This document shows, piece by piece, positions 27,012-40,020 of a stretch of 64,000 nucleotides of DNA. The notes beneath the pieces are model-generated. The model saw nothing but the letters and a program-made list of their open reading frames with translations, had not been told where the DNA came from and ran no database searches. The translations under genes were made by a program, and so were the position numbers. How positions within the stretch are numbered: position 1 is the first letter of the stretch; every line of letters begins with the position of its first letter. Origin of the DNA: Oreocharis arfaki (taxonomy: Eukaryota > Chordata > Aves > Passeriformes > Paramythiidae); NCBI GenBank assembly GCA_013398015.1, contig VZRR01007714.1, forward strand, positions 130,540 through 194,539. Reading direction: 5' to 3'.

Positions 27012-27048
27012 AATATATAGAATTATATAGATTTGTATTCTATATATT
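27012..27048. other. perfect 12-bp AT-rich inverted repeat
   Basis: AATATATAGAAT (27012-27023) pairs exactly with ATTCTATATATT (27037-27048) across a 13-base loop. It lies inside a strongly AT-rich stretch (about 26960-27060), where inverted repeats are favoured by composition. Confidence 0.75.
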
Positions 27049-30000
27049 ACAAATAGTAGTTTACTTCTAAGCACTTCAGGAAGCCAGCTGGACTCTACAG
27101 CACCTCATGATATGCCAATCTGCTTTTAATAATACAAAATAATGCAGGCTTCCATTTGTGTACAAATTAAGAGGACTTTGCTGCATCTGGAAGTGTTCAG
27201 GTGACTGCTCTAAGAGCTGTTTGCCTGTGTGTCAAACAAAGACCATGCAGCAAGGGGACTAATTCTGCTTCAGGCACCTATGGACACATTCAGTGCCAAG
27301 CCTGGACTTCCTTGTTAACTGCATTTTTTTCATACAAACTATCCATTCACGTGAATAATCGGTTTTCTTAGTGATATTCTTTTTTCCTTTTAGTAAGATC
27401 ATCAGAAGAAAGCCTCTTTTTGTTTTAGCTGCTTTTTCAAATCGTTTCAATTTAGTTCATGACTCCACACAGGCCTATTTCATCTGCAGGATGACAAAAG
27501 CTTTCTTGATCACATGAATGTAATTTCCTGTTAATGAGAACTCTTGAGATTTCTAACATGAGCAGCAAATTTACAAAAATGGTTTCTATTTTTTTTTTTT
27601 AAAGATTAATTTCATGGAATACTACTAAATTAGGTCAGGCATAAAACGTGCAAGCTCATATCTCTAGAAAGAACATAATTGCTACCATTCACTAATAAGA
27701 ATGTATTCTAATAGCATTGAGGTTAAATCTCTAGGCATCCCTGTTTGCCTCTATTTATAACTGCTGCAGTACAGGTGAAATACTGACCATGTGTCTCAGA
27801 TAAAACTGAGACCTGTGACCAAACTATGCTGAATGTGATTTAAAGAAAAATTTCACCATGCATTTTATAGAGCTATTAAAGAAATATAAAATAATCAATA
27901 ATGAAATTTATGCTGCTTCTTAATATTATTTATTTTTTAGTGCAAAGAGTAGGTTATATTAGATACAATATATATTCTAGTTTAATTACTGAAAATGGCC
28001 TTTTTCTGCTTTTGAATAGTCAATTCTCCAAAAAGAGAGGGAAAAAGGTATTTTTTTCAAAATGTTATTTTCTTATCACATTTTTAATTTTCATTTAGAA
28101 TCCTGAGGAATTTATATGATGTATCTAGTCGTAAGTTTTTACTATTGCATATACCTTGCAAAAATTGTTCAACAAACTTATTTTTTCATAAAAGAAATAA
28201 CAGAAGGTCATCATTGTTTGCCCATTAGGCTATGAAGATTTCAGTGCAAATGAACTGTATATAGCAGGTGTTATCATAATAACTGTTCATGTTAAAGACA
28301 AAAATTATGCTTAAAAAACCTCCAACCCTCATTTGTAATATGTAACTGGTGCTAGATTGATTTTCCTCTGGTAAGATAGTATTTAAAATAGGGATTACAA
28401 AATTTCATTGACCCGCTGGCATTTTCTTTGCCATCCACAGGGGTGTTTCCTCTGTCTTCAAGTGTAACAGAAGTGATTTTAATTAGTATTTCACTAGTAT
28501 TAATAGTTTTTTCTCTATAAGATAATTGCAGGATGGCTCTTAGGATCACTGATAAGAATTCAGATGTAAGACTGGTGCCATCAGAACAGAGATGGCTTTG
28601 ACTCTGAGCTATCAAATTCCTCCATGGAGAGGTAGAGACTGCTAGAAAATCACGATTATTCTGCTGCAAGAAAATTATTTCCCATAATTTAAAAAGCAAA
28701 GAGAAATTCCCTCCTTAGGTAATTGTTTTTTCATATAATTTTTTAACTCTTAAGATTCATTTAGACTGTTTGTTATTTCAGGATGCAGAAAACTTGGTGA
28801 TTGGAGAAAGGCATGTGAAAGAGAGAATAAGTAACAAAAGGCAAAGGTCATGCAGAACAAATAACTAGACTTACTAACAAAAATGCTGAATTCCCTTATG
28901 CAGGTAGTTCCTCTCAAATAAATTCTCTTCAATTTGATTTTGTGGTGCTGCAGTACTGGGCTAGACTAAACTAGAAACCATTAGGAAACCCAGTGGGAAC
29001 TCTTGAAGATTACTGAGTTACAGTGTTCTACTTAAGAATATTTGGAGAATATATGTCTGATCTCTGTTGTTTAAAATCCTGTGTGTCAACTCCATATTTC
29101 CCAGAGCAAAAGCTGCAGCATCATTCAAGCCTAATAAGTGGTACTAGAGTTTGTAAAATTCAATTGTAAACCCTGAAAGTTTAGTGCCACATATTCAGGT
29201 CGCTGTTCTTTAGGTCTGTCCTTGTACTCATCAAACAAAGAACATTCCAGCAGGCATTGATACAAAACAGGAAATCTCTCACTACCGTTTTCAACTCATT
29301 AAAGGTTTTCCCAGTTGGCAGTATAGGGATAAAAGCTCTTATAAATGGATTGGAGAGGGGATGGAAATACAAGAATAGTTATACGGATTAATGAAGAGTA
29401 GATGAAATTAATCAATCTTAAAATAGTTGGCAAGTGGAATAGACTTATTTAGGTAAATATGCTCTCCAGAGATAGGAGGATCAGAATACAACACAGAACT
29501 TGTAAAACAGCTATTTAAATAATATAAGGAAATGCTTGAGAAATTTTAATATTCAATATATTGTCAGCATTTGTGCTCATTTTAAGACACTAGAATAAAT
29601 CATTAATGGATTTCCTGAACATCTTGGAAATAGTTTTGTAAAAGCATGAACATAGTTCTGTGAAATACCTGAAAAATGAGGACAAAGAGAAAATGAAAGC
29701 AGCATCACTCTTTCTTCTAAATCCTAAACCTGAACAGCATAGTACTCTCTGCCATTGTCCATACGTTGGCAGCAGCTGGTGGTATTATTCCGATTTGTGC
29801 TATGATTCATACACACACAAAAAATTGTGTATGACAAAGAGATTGTTATTTCTCTTGTAGTTTTCTACTAGGAGACTCGAGGCAACATGGCATATGTAAT
29901 CAGTTAACTGTCTTTTGTCAGGGACGTCAACTGAACAAATTGATGATTTTTTCTGTGCTGTATTAAACTGTTATTTCCACAAGTGTCTCATACTTAGACA

Positions 30001-30260
30001 AAGGCAGAAAGTGCTGGCAACTATTTGGAATTTTGAAAATGTGATTTGCAAGAAAGTTACCTAGAGTGCTTTGTTGGGAAGTGTTTCATATCTTTGTTCC
30101 TCAGTCATCTGTGTTACTTATTCACTATATTTCTACTAATTCTTCTTTACTAGTTTTCTCCTAAGAGTCCAGTGAAAGTGTGGGCTTCATATCAGTAGGC
30201 AAGAACATTTGCTGTTTTGGCTCCTTCATTTTATTTTAGTCTTCTTTTTCTTTGTTTTCA

Positions 30261-30332
30261 GGAGCCACCTGGACACAATCCTAGTAACACGCTCTAGGGC
30301 ACCTTGCTTGAGCAGGCAGGTTGGACTAGGTG
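30261..30332 (+). mobile_element. CR1 retroposon fragment cut off at an N
   Basis: In plus orientation the segment follows the CR1 3' region: CCACCTGGACACAATCCTAG, CTCTAGGGCACCTTGCTTG, AGCAGG and GGTTGGACTAGGTG. In intact copies this is followed by about 40-50 further bases ending in the octamer tail. Here the match stops exactly at the undetermined base 30333 and unrelated sequence follows. The element is therefore truncated on both sides, and the right break coincides with an assembly ambiguity. Confidence 0.82.
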
Positions 30333-30333
30333 N
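30333..30333. other. undetermined base (N) at a CR1 break
   Basis: A single N sits where the CR1 match ends. A single N often stands for an unresolved position or a collapsed gap, so bases may be missing here. Confidence 0.9.
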
Positions 30334-31549
30334 TAAGACATGTTTAAGAACTAAAAAATACTGTGCTCATATACTGCAAAAGGAGGTCCAGTCATGTTTG
30401 TGAATGAATAAACAATTCATTATTCAGTTAAGTGGTGTGACTGAACATTCATAGATATTCTGTTACACGCAAATTAAGTAAATATAAATTAATCCTTGAG
30501 GTAATGTTACCAATATGGCTATGTTTTATAGTTTCTATGTGAGAAGATAAATTTGCAAGGAAAAGAGCAATGTGAGGTCAAGCTGTGGAAAAGGCAATAA
30601 AAACCCTGAAAGAACAAGTGAATATTCTCACATCCTGATAAGAAGGAAAGATTTTCATCTTTTTGTTGGTATTTCTTTAAAAATTTCACAGTTGCCTGAT
30701 AATGAGGTTGTTAATGAATTCAAAATATGATTGTAACAATACTGATATCTTAAATCAACACACCAACAGTTTAGAGTAGTAAATGAGGAGCTCAGATGCC
30801 TTGGAATTATTTGATTACTGAAGTAAGGAAGAAGCAATGTTATGTACATCCTTTGACTCTTTAGAAACCTCCTTACATGGATAACTTCATCATCATTTTG
30901 AACAGAAAAAATTGATTTTTTTTCTCTTTCATCGCTTAATGCAATGTATGAATGAATAGAAAGATTACGTAGGTACGCAGTTCTCATGGTTTGTATCTCA
31001 AGGTCATTTTTTCTTCTGTTTAGTTTCTTATTTTGACACTAATATTGACTTAATATACAGTGCTCAGTATTCCTTAGTTATTTCACAGATAACATATGTG
31101 AAAATCGCAGATCACTCATGGATGACCCAAAGAGGACAGGACACAGATTTAATATCCCAGATCTTTTCAGACCAAAGCCTGAGCAGGTTTTAGAGTGAAA
31201 TGAAATGTGGCACCTTCTGTGAACTGCATGAGAAGTAAGGAGGGGAGTGTAAAACCTCTTGCTTTCTTTAGTATCTCCTTTTTGTGATGTATTTCTCCCT
31301 CTATAATGAGCATTTACATTTTGAGAAGCCAGAAGTCATTTTCTATAAGCACACACTGGTAGGGAGGTGTGAGCTCCTCTGACATAATTCTGATCCTATT
31401 TGAATGATGGTGGTTTAAAGTTCACTGCTGCTGTTTTGAATCCTTTAAGGTAAACTGAAGTCAAAGAGAAGGCAGACAAAATTCAAAGAGGGGAAAAAAG
31501 TGGGAAGGAAAATGAGGGGATGCAATAGAGAACTCTGAAGTAAAGCATG
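30334..31549. other. unique AT-rich sequence, no gene seen
   Basis: No recognisable gene or repeat. A minus open frame (30655-30987, 110 codons) encodes a mixed, charged sequence of no known family, and nothing in the flanks supports it as an exon. Confidence 0.5.
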
Positions 31550-31585
31550 GAAAATAGGAAAAGTCAAGAAAATAGGAAAAGTCAA
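31550..31585. repeat. two-copy 18-base tandem repeat
   Basis: The unit GAAAATAGGAAAAGTCAA occurs twice head to tail without a mismatch, at 31550-31567 and 31568-31585. It probably arose by slippage. Confidence 0.95.
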
Positions 31586-31870
31586 GTCAAAGTTACTACC
31601 TTGGGAGGTAACAAGCTGGTAATGATGACACTCCCAGTTCTCAATGAAATGTGGATACCGGCTGTGTGGGTTCTCTTTCTATTCCTATCTGTTCATATAG
31701 GTCGTCTCCTATGCTGGTCTATCCTTCCTGTACTCAGTAGGATTGAGAAATTTTTGCCTCATGGGCAAATAGCAAAGTTTTCTATTAAAGACAATATTTA
31801 AATAGTGTATTTTAAAAAAATATATTATACTTATGTGTGTATAGATGTAGATATATGCGTAAGTATACGG

Positions 31871-32286
31871 AATCACAGAAACATGTAGGTTGGAAAAGAT
31901 GTTCAGTGTCATTGATTCCAGCCACCAACCTAACACCGCCATGTTCACCACTAAACCATGTCCCCAAGTGCCACACCTACACATCTTTTAAATATCTCCA
32001 AGGATAGTGACTCAACCACTTCCCCGCGTAACCTGTTTCATTGCTTGATAATGTTTCTCATGAAATTTGTCCCAATATCCAGCCTGAACCTCCTCTGGTG
32101 CAACTTGAAGCCATTTCCTCTTGTCTTGTCGCTTGTTGCTTGGGAGACAAGACAAGCGTCTTGTCTTGTCTGGCTGGCTACAATCTCCTTTCATGCAGCT
32201 GTAGAGAGCGCTAAGGTCCCTCCCAAGCCTCCTCTCCTCCAGGCTAAACAGCCCTAGCTCCCTCAGCCATTTCTTGTAAAACTTGC
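31871..32286 (-). mobile_element. CR1 retroposon fragment with intact 3' end region
   Basis: On the plus strand this reads as the reverse complement of a CR1 3' portion: AATCACAGAAACATGTAGG at the left, GGTTGGAAAAGATGTTCAG, CACATCTTTTAAAT-like blocks, CCAGCCTGAACCTCCTCTGG, GCAACTTGAAGCCATTTCC, TCTCCTCCAGGCTAAACAGC and CCTCAGCCATTTCTTGTAAA. The element therefore runs on the minus strand, with its 3' end at 31871. It is 5'-truncated. Between about 32119 and 32171 the sequence departs from the usual CR1 form and contains a hairpin that duplicates an adjacent CTTGTCTTGTC motif (see separate entry). The open frames across it (31958-32257 plus, 32012-32356 minus) are not genes. Confidence 0.92.
32145..32171. 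other. perfect 12-bp hairpin inside the CR1 copy
   Basis: AGACAAGACAAG (32145-32156) and CTTGTCTTGTCT (32160-32171) are exact reverse complements around the 3-base loop CGT. The right arm repeats the motif TTGTCTTGTC found a few bases upstream at 32121-32130. This suggests local template switching or a fold-back copy. Confidence 0.9.
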
Positions 32287-35200
32287 ATATACATGTAAAA
32301 TATTTTGTACAGATGGATGGATATATACATAATTTAACTGTAACTTTTATATACACAAATATATTTTAAAAACAGGTATTCCTGCTTGTATTAACTGGTG
32401 CCCTTTTGCAATGCTGAGTTCTTGCCTGAGACTACTGCCCGTTTCAGGGTCTGTGTTTTAAGACAATGTCTAGATAACAAATCAGAGGTAGAAACTTCTG
32501 TGTATGTGTGCTGGCAGCTTTAGGGTTTTTTACAAGCTTGGAAAAGACCATGATTTCTGCAAACTAAGGAAGTAACATCAATTCAAAAGAACTAGTCTAT
32601 TACAGGTTTTTCTATTTTATACCAAAGAGTGGACCCCTATGGTGGGCAAATCACTTTTCTACATGCATTTCCAACATAGTATGTAGCTCTGAGAGTGCCT
32701 ACTGGGTGTAACATTGCCAGCTCCTGGTCATCAGAATTATTTCTTCAGGTAAGCTGACAGGCAAGTGAAAAAAATCTCTTACACTTTTATGTCCTTTGTT
32801 TGGCATTAAGTGTAACGATTCTATTTACCATGGGTTTTATGACTCTACCTAATGATCAGCAAAACTGAGTTCTTGAACATCTGTAAGTCAGGCTGAGAGA
32901 AGACGTCTTCCAAAGAACTGATCTCGCTCTAGTTGTTGGATGTGCACTCAACTGTTTTAATCTACACTAGAGTCTAACTGGCTAACTGGAAACAAAAAAA
33001 AGAAACCTCCATCGTGTCTCAAAGGATTTGAGTCCAAAGAGTCATAATGCTCAATGGAATGGCAAGGAGGTGTCAGGGCATTAGGGTGATTACAGACTCT
33101 CCATATTTTCAAGGAGAGTGGATTTCTTTGCTTGACTGGAGAGATAAGAACTCTCAAGATGAAAAAGGAGGTCTCAGTAGACACTAAGTTGAGAATTTCA
33201 GCTCTATGTCATTTGAATTGTTTGAAGCACTATCTTATTTTAGCTTGGTTTAATTACATTTTTAACCTACAATGCCCCCAAAAGAAAGCAGTATTGTACT
33301 TCCAACAATTCTGGAGAGTTTCATGTTGAAATCAGCTGACTTAGTATTTAAGAGACAGTAATTCTGGTTTTGTTCATGTTTCCTGTAAAGTATGTGAACT
33401 GATCCATTGCTCAACTATTCTGTTAAATTATTTTACATGTTGAGAATAGCATTTTAATTACATTCTTCATTTACCTAGTTTAGTTAATCAAATATTAAAA
33501 TATTGCTATGAGTGATACTGCAACAATACAACAGCATTTAGCATCAAATAGCACTTCATTAAAGCAACATTTTATTTTCATACTCCTCCTGTGTCTCACA
33601 GTAAGCAACAAAAATACTGAAGAATCAGTAACAAGAGAAGGTATTGATTCAAGTTTCACATTTTCTTTCTAAAAGAGAGCCTGAAAATGTAAGTTCTCAA
33701 CTATGTAGAGAGCTCTCCAGGCTCTGATGATGAACAGCAGTTTCTTTCATTTCCTTTACACTAGTACGTAAAGCTATTGAGGATGACAGTGGAAAGTTAG
33801 AATTCGCTGGCAGATTGGCTTGAGAAAGCAACCCTATGATACACACAGCAGTGATTTTGTCAAATGCTGTATAAAAAGTAGAGCGATGCAGTGAACATGA
33901 GATAACAATCCCTATTCATGTCAGGATGCAAATTTACTTAATTAAAAGAGAATAATTTGAAATCAATAATAAAACCTGATGGATGTAGTAGCTGTGAAGA
34001 CTTTTATCCTGTTTTTTAATTGAGACAGCATTAGCCATCCAGACATAATACAGCACTGTATATGCTGGCAAGGTACAAGATGGTTGCTAACTGAAAAACT
34101 GTTTTTCTGCAGCAAGGAAGCCAGGTGATAAGTTATGTATGGTGTGTTATGAATTTAGTTGCTTGAAAAATGAAAAGTGGTTTGAGAATTCGTATACACA
34201 GATTTCAGCATAACCAGTGAAACAAAAATCATGGTCGTTGCCCAGATGTTCGATTTTAACTTGGTTTATCTGAAAAAAATTGTTACTGCCATAAGTGTGT
34301 CATGACTTCACTTAATAAATACAACAGAATACTATCAAGAAATAAGCTGGAGTGTTTTGCAAAAGAACAGTTCAATGGATAACCTCAGGGAAAAGAGTTA
34401 GTAATAGTTCCAAGTAACTTTGTACTGATCAGTCTAAAGTCTGAAATATTTGTCCAAGTCATTAATCTTGGGAGAGATACAGGACATAAAACTTTTTTTT
34501 TACATTTTGCTAACACTCAAGTATTAGATAACGTACATGGAGATCTAATTGATAAATGCTGTATTTTTATATTGGGTTGTATGGGTCTGAGGTTTTCTTC
34601 ATGAAAATAATTGCAGAAAATCCAAAAGGCAAAAATTGAATTAATCTGAATTTCTTTTTGACATAAGAGATTACTCATTTAAACTACATTTTCTAGAAGT
34701 AATTCATGATAAACTACTACTTAGAAAACTAACATGCCATTTAAATATAACTGATTACTGTAATCCCTTATATTAACCCAGCGACTACATGTTTTGCAAT
34801 AAACATGAGATTTAAAAGTAGTGAGAATGCTAAAAAAATCTTTGTCAGTAAAATAAGAACTCGTGCTCAGAATTCATTGAGGGATTTTTTAGTGAGGTGG
34901 TAATTTTCTGATAATATCCACATTTTATAGTATGTGTATGTCAGAGTGTCCTGGTACATCTTAATTTTTCATGTAATTATACCTTATTTTACTTAGCACA
35001 GCCTTGCTTTGTCTGTGGAATGAAAAACAAATAAGCAAACATCACTGTAGAAAGCCTGCAGTCTCAAGATTCACCTGGCAGAAATAATACTGGCAGCTTT
35101 ACTACCAGTCTACTTTCTGCATCTTCTATCCAAAAAAAAGACTGCAATGTATTTCCCATATGGAAAAACTGCATGGTGCTAGCTGTAAAACAAGATGAAA

Positions 35201-38200
35201 ATCCGAAAACATTTGCCTGTTAAGCTCTGTCTTTATAATTGTATGCCTTCCTCTGCTTCTTTTTATTAGAAACTACTGTACTTTTACCTCTCAAGAGAAA
35301 TTATTCAAAGTCTTTATTTTTATACCCTGGGTCTTGCTTTAACCATTGCACCAGTTTCAATTCCAAAGCCAGATGTTTATGTTCCTTTAAAATATCAAGG
35401 TTCAGTAGATTTTCATGTTTAGAGACGCTTCACAGGAGACACCAAAAATGTTACCAAATCAGGCTCCAATTTCATGACAGGGTCAGTGCATGTAAACTGC
35501 GTGTGAGGATTGTTTAAGTACCAAAGTCAGCCTCAGTTGTGCATGGCTTGAATATGCATCACCGAGGCAGTTGGGTACAAGGTGGCTTTTTGATGCCAGA
35601 TGAGGCTGTTGGAGAGCAGGTGAGAGGGAGCCACTCCCGATGGCGCTGAGGTGCACACGCTGGGACACATCACAGCCCCAGCATTAGAGAGGTGTTGGAT
35701 TCACCAGTGCTCCTGCTGGGCTGACACCCAGAACGTTCCTATGCCCTACTGTCTACTAATAAAATCCTCAGTGCAGAAGGAAGCTGTAAATACTAAATAC
35801 CTGAAGCTTGGGGGATTCAGCCATTCTCTACTTCTTGCTTCAGTTGGTATTTTTTTGTTATTGCAAAGTCCCCCAGCTTCCAGAAGTCCATTTCAGGATT
35901 CTGACACTATCGTGCACTGGTAAGAATCTGATATGCTGGCAGATACGAAACGTAAATTTCAAGCCTCCTCAAGATTAGGAAGGGAGCTAGATCCTAAATT
36001 TGGACCTATTTCTTCATACTCCTTAACAGGTGTGATCATTGGATTAATTGATAGGAAGCTTCTCAGCTGTTTTTTGGGAGAGTACAATATCTGTATTAGA
36101 TGCAGCTCGAGGGTGAATACTCAGGTCTCATAATCCTCAGTGGAAATAGGCACTTCTCCTCAGCCTAAGATTAAGCATCAATATGCCTAGGATAGGATGG
36201 ACGTGGGTCTCCATTTCCCTCCTGGAAATGCAAGAGGGTACCTGCAGACCAGTTGCTGTAGGAGTCATTTTCTGTGGTGTGGATACCACAGAAAAAACCT
36301 CGTACTTATTTCAGGACTGTGATTTCCACTAGGGATAAGGGAAAAAGTAAATATATGCTCCCTGAAACTTAGTCTGTGTTTTAGTAATACCAAAACAAGA
36401 CTACATTTCATTTCCCTGTATTTTTCAAAAGATATTTCGCTTGCCAGATTTTCTTCTTGTCTGTCCATCAACTCTAATACCCACTATGTGAAATTGCTAA
36501 GTACAAAACAAGAAATATTTATTGTAGGCATTTAATAGAGCTGTGCAAATACCTCACACAAGTGAATAATTTAATAGCTTTTAGTCTCTTTCCTCACAGT
36601 AGTCTGTGAATATAGTCATGTCTTCAAATTATAGTTTTTGTTCTTTTTTTCTACTAAGATGCAGCTATACCATGCAGCATAAGATGCAACTAAAGTATAT
36701 CAACATTGATTTATCTGTTTTATATTACTCTTTTTGGTGATGAAGAGCTAAAGTAAAAAAAGAAGATTAGGAAAAGTAATCTGAAAACTAATCGGTGGTT
36801 CAAGGTAGGAAAATGTTCTGTGACTTTATGATATTAACAGGGCAGAAAATACCAAGAATTGGAAACTAGCATTTATTTTAGTGAATATCTACTTAAGGCC
36901 TGACTGGCCAGCATGCAGGTATTTGAATTAGCAGGGTGAAAAGAGCTATCCTAATTGTACAGAGCTTGCATGGTAATGCAGGATTCACTCAGACACAGGG
37001 AAAACATCCTGGAGCAGCCTGCCTGTGAGAGGCAGGTAAGGTGGAAGATGTAGCTGAGGTCCATAGGCTGGGCAGTACAGCCCATCTTGGCACTCAAGGT
37101 TGCAACAAGAAGTCTCTGACAGCACAACACTATACTGAGGATAAGGTGCCTCACAAATTATGAATTTCAACTGGACGACAAAGTGTAAATTTTCCATGAG
37201 CAGGAAATTTGAAAGGTAGACATTACAAGTGCAGCTTGTGTCTGAACTATGACCAAAGTTCTGTTTAGAGCTAGAAATAAATCTGAATTTGCCTTTGAAT
37301 ATTATCTAGGTGACAAAGGTGATGAATGAATAGCAGCACAAAGGTACACCCTCATCTCAGAATTTCCTACTGATGGTTTCTAAATCCAGGAATGCTTTCC
37401 TCTAATGTGAACAGCAGGCCGAGTTTGTACACTACAGACAAATGTAACCAAGAGAAAGAAGACAGGGAGTTGTTAACACCTACAGCTTATACTACTTGTT
37501 AAATGAAATAGGAATTTAAATTATTTTCTAACTAATACATGTATACTGACTCCATTAAGAGAATGTATAGGTCTTGGGACCTAGAGGAAGAATATAGATA
37601 GTAATGACAGCATAATGAATGTAAAGTCATAACCTTTTGAGACTCATTATATATAAATGAGATTGCAGTCTAGTTGAGAATACAATATGTAGTTTTGACC
37701 TTTCTTTGAAATACAGAAATGGTGCTTAGCTGTGAAATTCATTATGGTCTCCAGTGTGACATAGCTATTCATTTTTAAAGTGGTTAATTTTGGTTAGTAT
37801 TGATGAAAGACTTCCTAGGACTAAATACAGAGCTACCATGGGCAAGAACACTGTATAAGCAGGTATCATCTCCCTAACTAAGCATTTAGAGGTAGCCATT
37901 TTGTCAAATTTTCCATACATAAAAGAACAATCAAGTAGAAAATGTAAAAATGAAATTAACTCCCTAATTGCATAGATAGAACATGGTTTTTAGTCCTTTT
38001 AATTAAACACGCCTTATTAGAAACACAGAACTATTATCAAGATATTATTAACAAGACAAAGAACTATTATCTTGAAGAACAAATGGACAAATGGAATATG
38101 CAGACATCTTCAGTTTATGAAAACTTAGAAACAAAATGGCACCTATGGCTTTATCTAATAAATTGTTTCATGTAAACTTTGAAAGGCAGGGATGTGTAAT

Positions 38201-40020
38201 CTTTGGCTGGACAGTCCTTCAGGAAAATCATCTGGGTTTGCAAAACCTGGGATTATCATTGGGAGTTACAATCTAAACTGCATAGTTTGGAAATTACAGG
38301 GAAGGGAACAGGTTTTAAATCTATAGATCAGGCATGGAATTCAGCTCATTTAGTGAAAACTGTGCTGTGGCTATTTTATGCCTACAGTATGGATAGAGAG
38401 AGAAAAACAGTCTTTAGAGGGACCTGTATCATCACAAAGACTGAAAGTCACTACAAAATTATGCACAAAAGGAACATGTTATGTTAAGTTATTCTCTGGG
38501 CAGCAAGACTAAATCAAATTGGAGGCACCTCCACTGAGAAGACACAGAGCACATTTCTCATGTTTTTGTGTTACATGCTCTTAAATTTGCTGATCAATGA
38601 GGGACTCATCTTCTGTACTGTGGTGTAAATCTCAAAGGATTAATGTGCATATTGAACAGACTAGACCACCAAGAGAATGACTTCTTATGGCTAATAATAT
38701 CTATAGTTCTGTAGCACTATTACCTTTACTAACTGCATTTACTGAATGTTATTGAACCCTCACAAAAGCAAGTCCTGAGAGAGCTTTTCTGTAACAAACG
38801 GGAAACCACAAGAAAAAAAAAAAGTCTATTGGCCATTCCAGTAGAATGCTTTAAAATGATAAAGTAAAAATTATTTGCAGTTTTCTGGATGTTCTTTTTA
38901 ATGAAGTGAGATATGCAAAATATAGTACATTGAAAAGTTTCGCTTGTAATTGGTTTACCATGTAGAGAGAATTTAAGAGCAATAGATACGTGTTTATAAC
39001 ACAAAACTCAGGAGTAACTTCAGTGTTTAGAAAAGAATAAAAAATATTATCTCTGTAAAGTTATTACTTCATTTACACTAGGTCTCTTGGCACATCTAGA
39101 ATCCAAACAGATGTCTTGAATTAATTGAGCAGACAGGAGCGATAAACTTTCAAAGCTCTGCTGACCTTGTAGGAGCTATCACAAATTGCAGTACCTGAAG
39201 ATCTTATTCTTTTGCTTTTATGGCTAATTTTATCTTTGGCTAAAGGTCAAAATTAGTCAATTCAATAAGCAATTTAAAATTAAAAGCTCTAATAACATTT
39301 CAGTAAAGTTCTGTCATTCTTTTACATAATATGATTAAATATATGTAATTATATGATTAAATTTTTCAATTACTGGTTTTCATGTGTTAAAGGAGTCTGA
39401 ATATAGCCCGTGCCATTGTCAGAATAGTGTGTATAAGTACATTTTCTTACAGAGATTTACTGATGCCTGTAAGTTTTGGACTGTGTTTGGTTTTAAGCAG
39501 ATTATTTTTCATGGAACTTAACTCAAAAAGTCTTAACTGTGATGTAATGTGGTATTTGTTCTGAAACAGTAAGATAATCTTTAAAAATAGAAGTGTTTAT
39601 CTTTTCATGCATGTTGAACTCAGGTTTCTGAGTACTTCAAACAGAATAATCTACCCTACAGGGTTTATTAATATTATACTGGGTTTATATAATAAAACTT
39701 TCTAAATACTACTTTTAGAAGGTATGGATATAATATCAACTCAAATTATATTTTTAAAGATAAATTTGCTCATAATGCACTACACTAGGAAAGCTAAAAT
39801 TAAATTTTTAAAAAGAAAATTTTTTGCAGTACGGAGAATTTTTTTAGTATGATAAGGAAATGTATCCTGTTGCCAGTAAGGCTCGATATATAAATCTTGA
39901 AAGTAAAACCTAACTTCTGAATGGACAGAACAGAGACAATCTGCCAGATTTGTTCATATATACCTTTTCACAAGTCAGGGACAGCAATCAGAAATTACAG
40001 TTCAAAATTAATCAAATTTG
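32287..40020. other. unique AT-rich sequence, no gene seen
   Basis: About 7.7 kb without a supported gene. An 11-base-pair perfect hairpin at 36268-36295 is listed separately. The segment at 35480-35730 is GC-richer with open frames on both strands (35483-35668 minus, 35651-35923 plus), and 36940-37200 has two overlapping minus frames. None resembles a known protein. Confidence 0.5.
36268..36295. other. perfect 11-bp inverted repeat (hairpin)
   Basis: TTTTCTGTGGT (36268-36278) and ACCACAGAAAA (36285-36295) are exact reverse complements around a 6-base loop. ACCACA/TGTGGT is the RUNX-type core, so the structure also presents two inverted core motifs. Function is unknown. Confidence 0.8.

Larger units (their letters stand above)
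24991..30260. other. unique AT-rich sequence, no gene seen
   Basis: About 5.3 kb without a supported gene. It contains two short inverted repeats (26188-26208 and 27012-27048), listed separately, and a T12 run at 27589-27600. The longest open frame, 28352-28699 (minus, 115 codons), resembles nothing I know. Confidence 0.5.

Noticed and set aside
28352..28699. 115-codon minus-strand frame with a hydrophilic C-terminal half
   Set aside because: I considered it as an exon because of its balanced composition, but it matches no known family and has no clear splice sites.
31958..32356. Opposite-strand frames of 99 and 114 codons
   Set aside because: Both cross the 3' non-coding part of the minus-strand CR1 copy.
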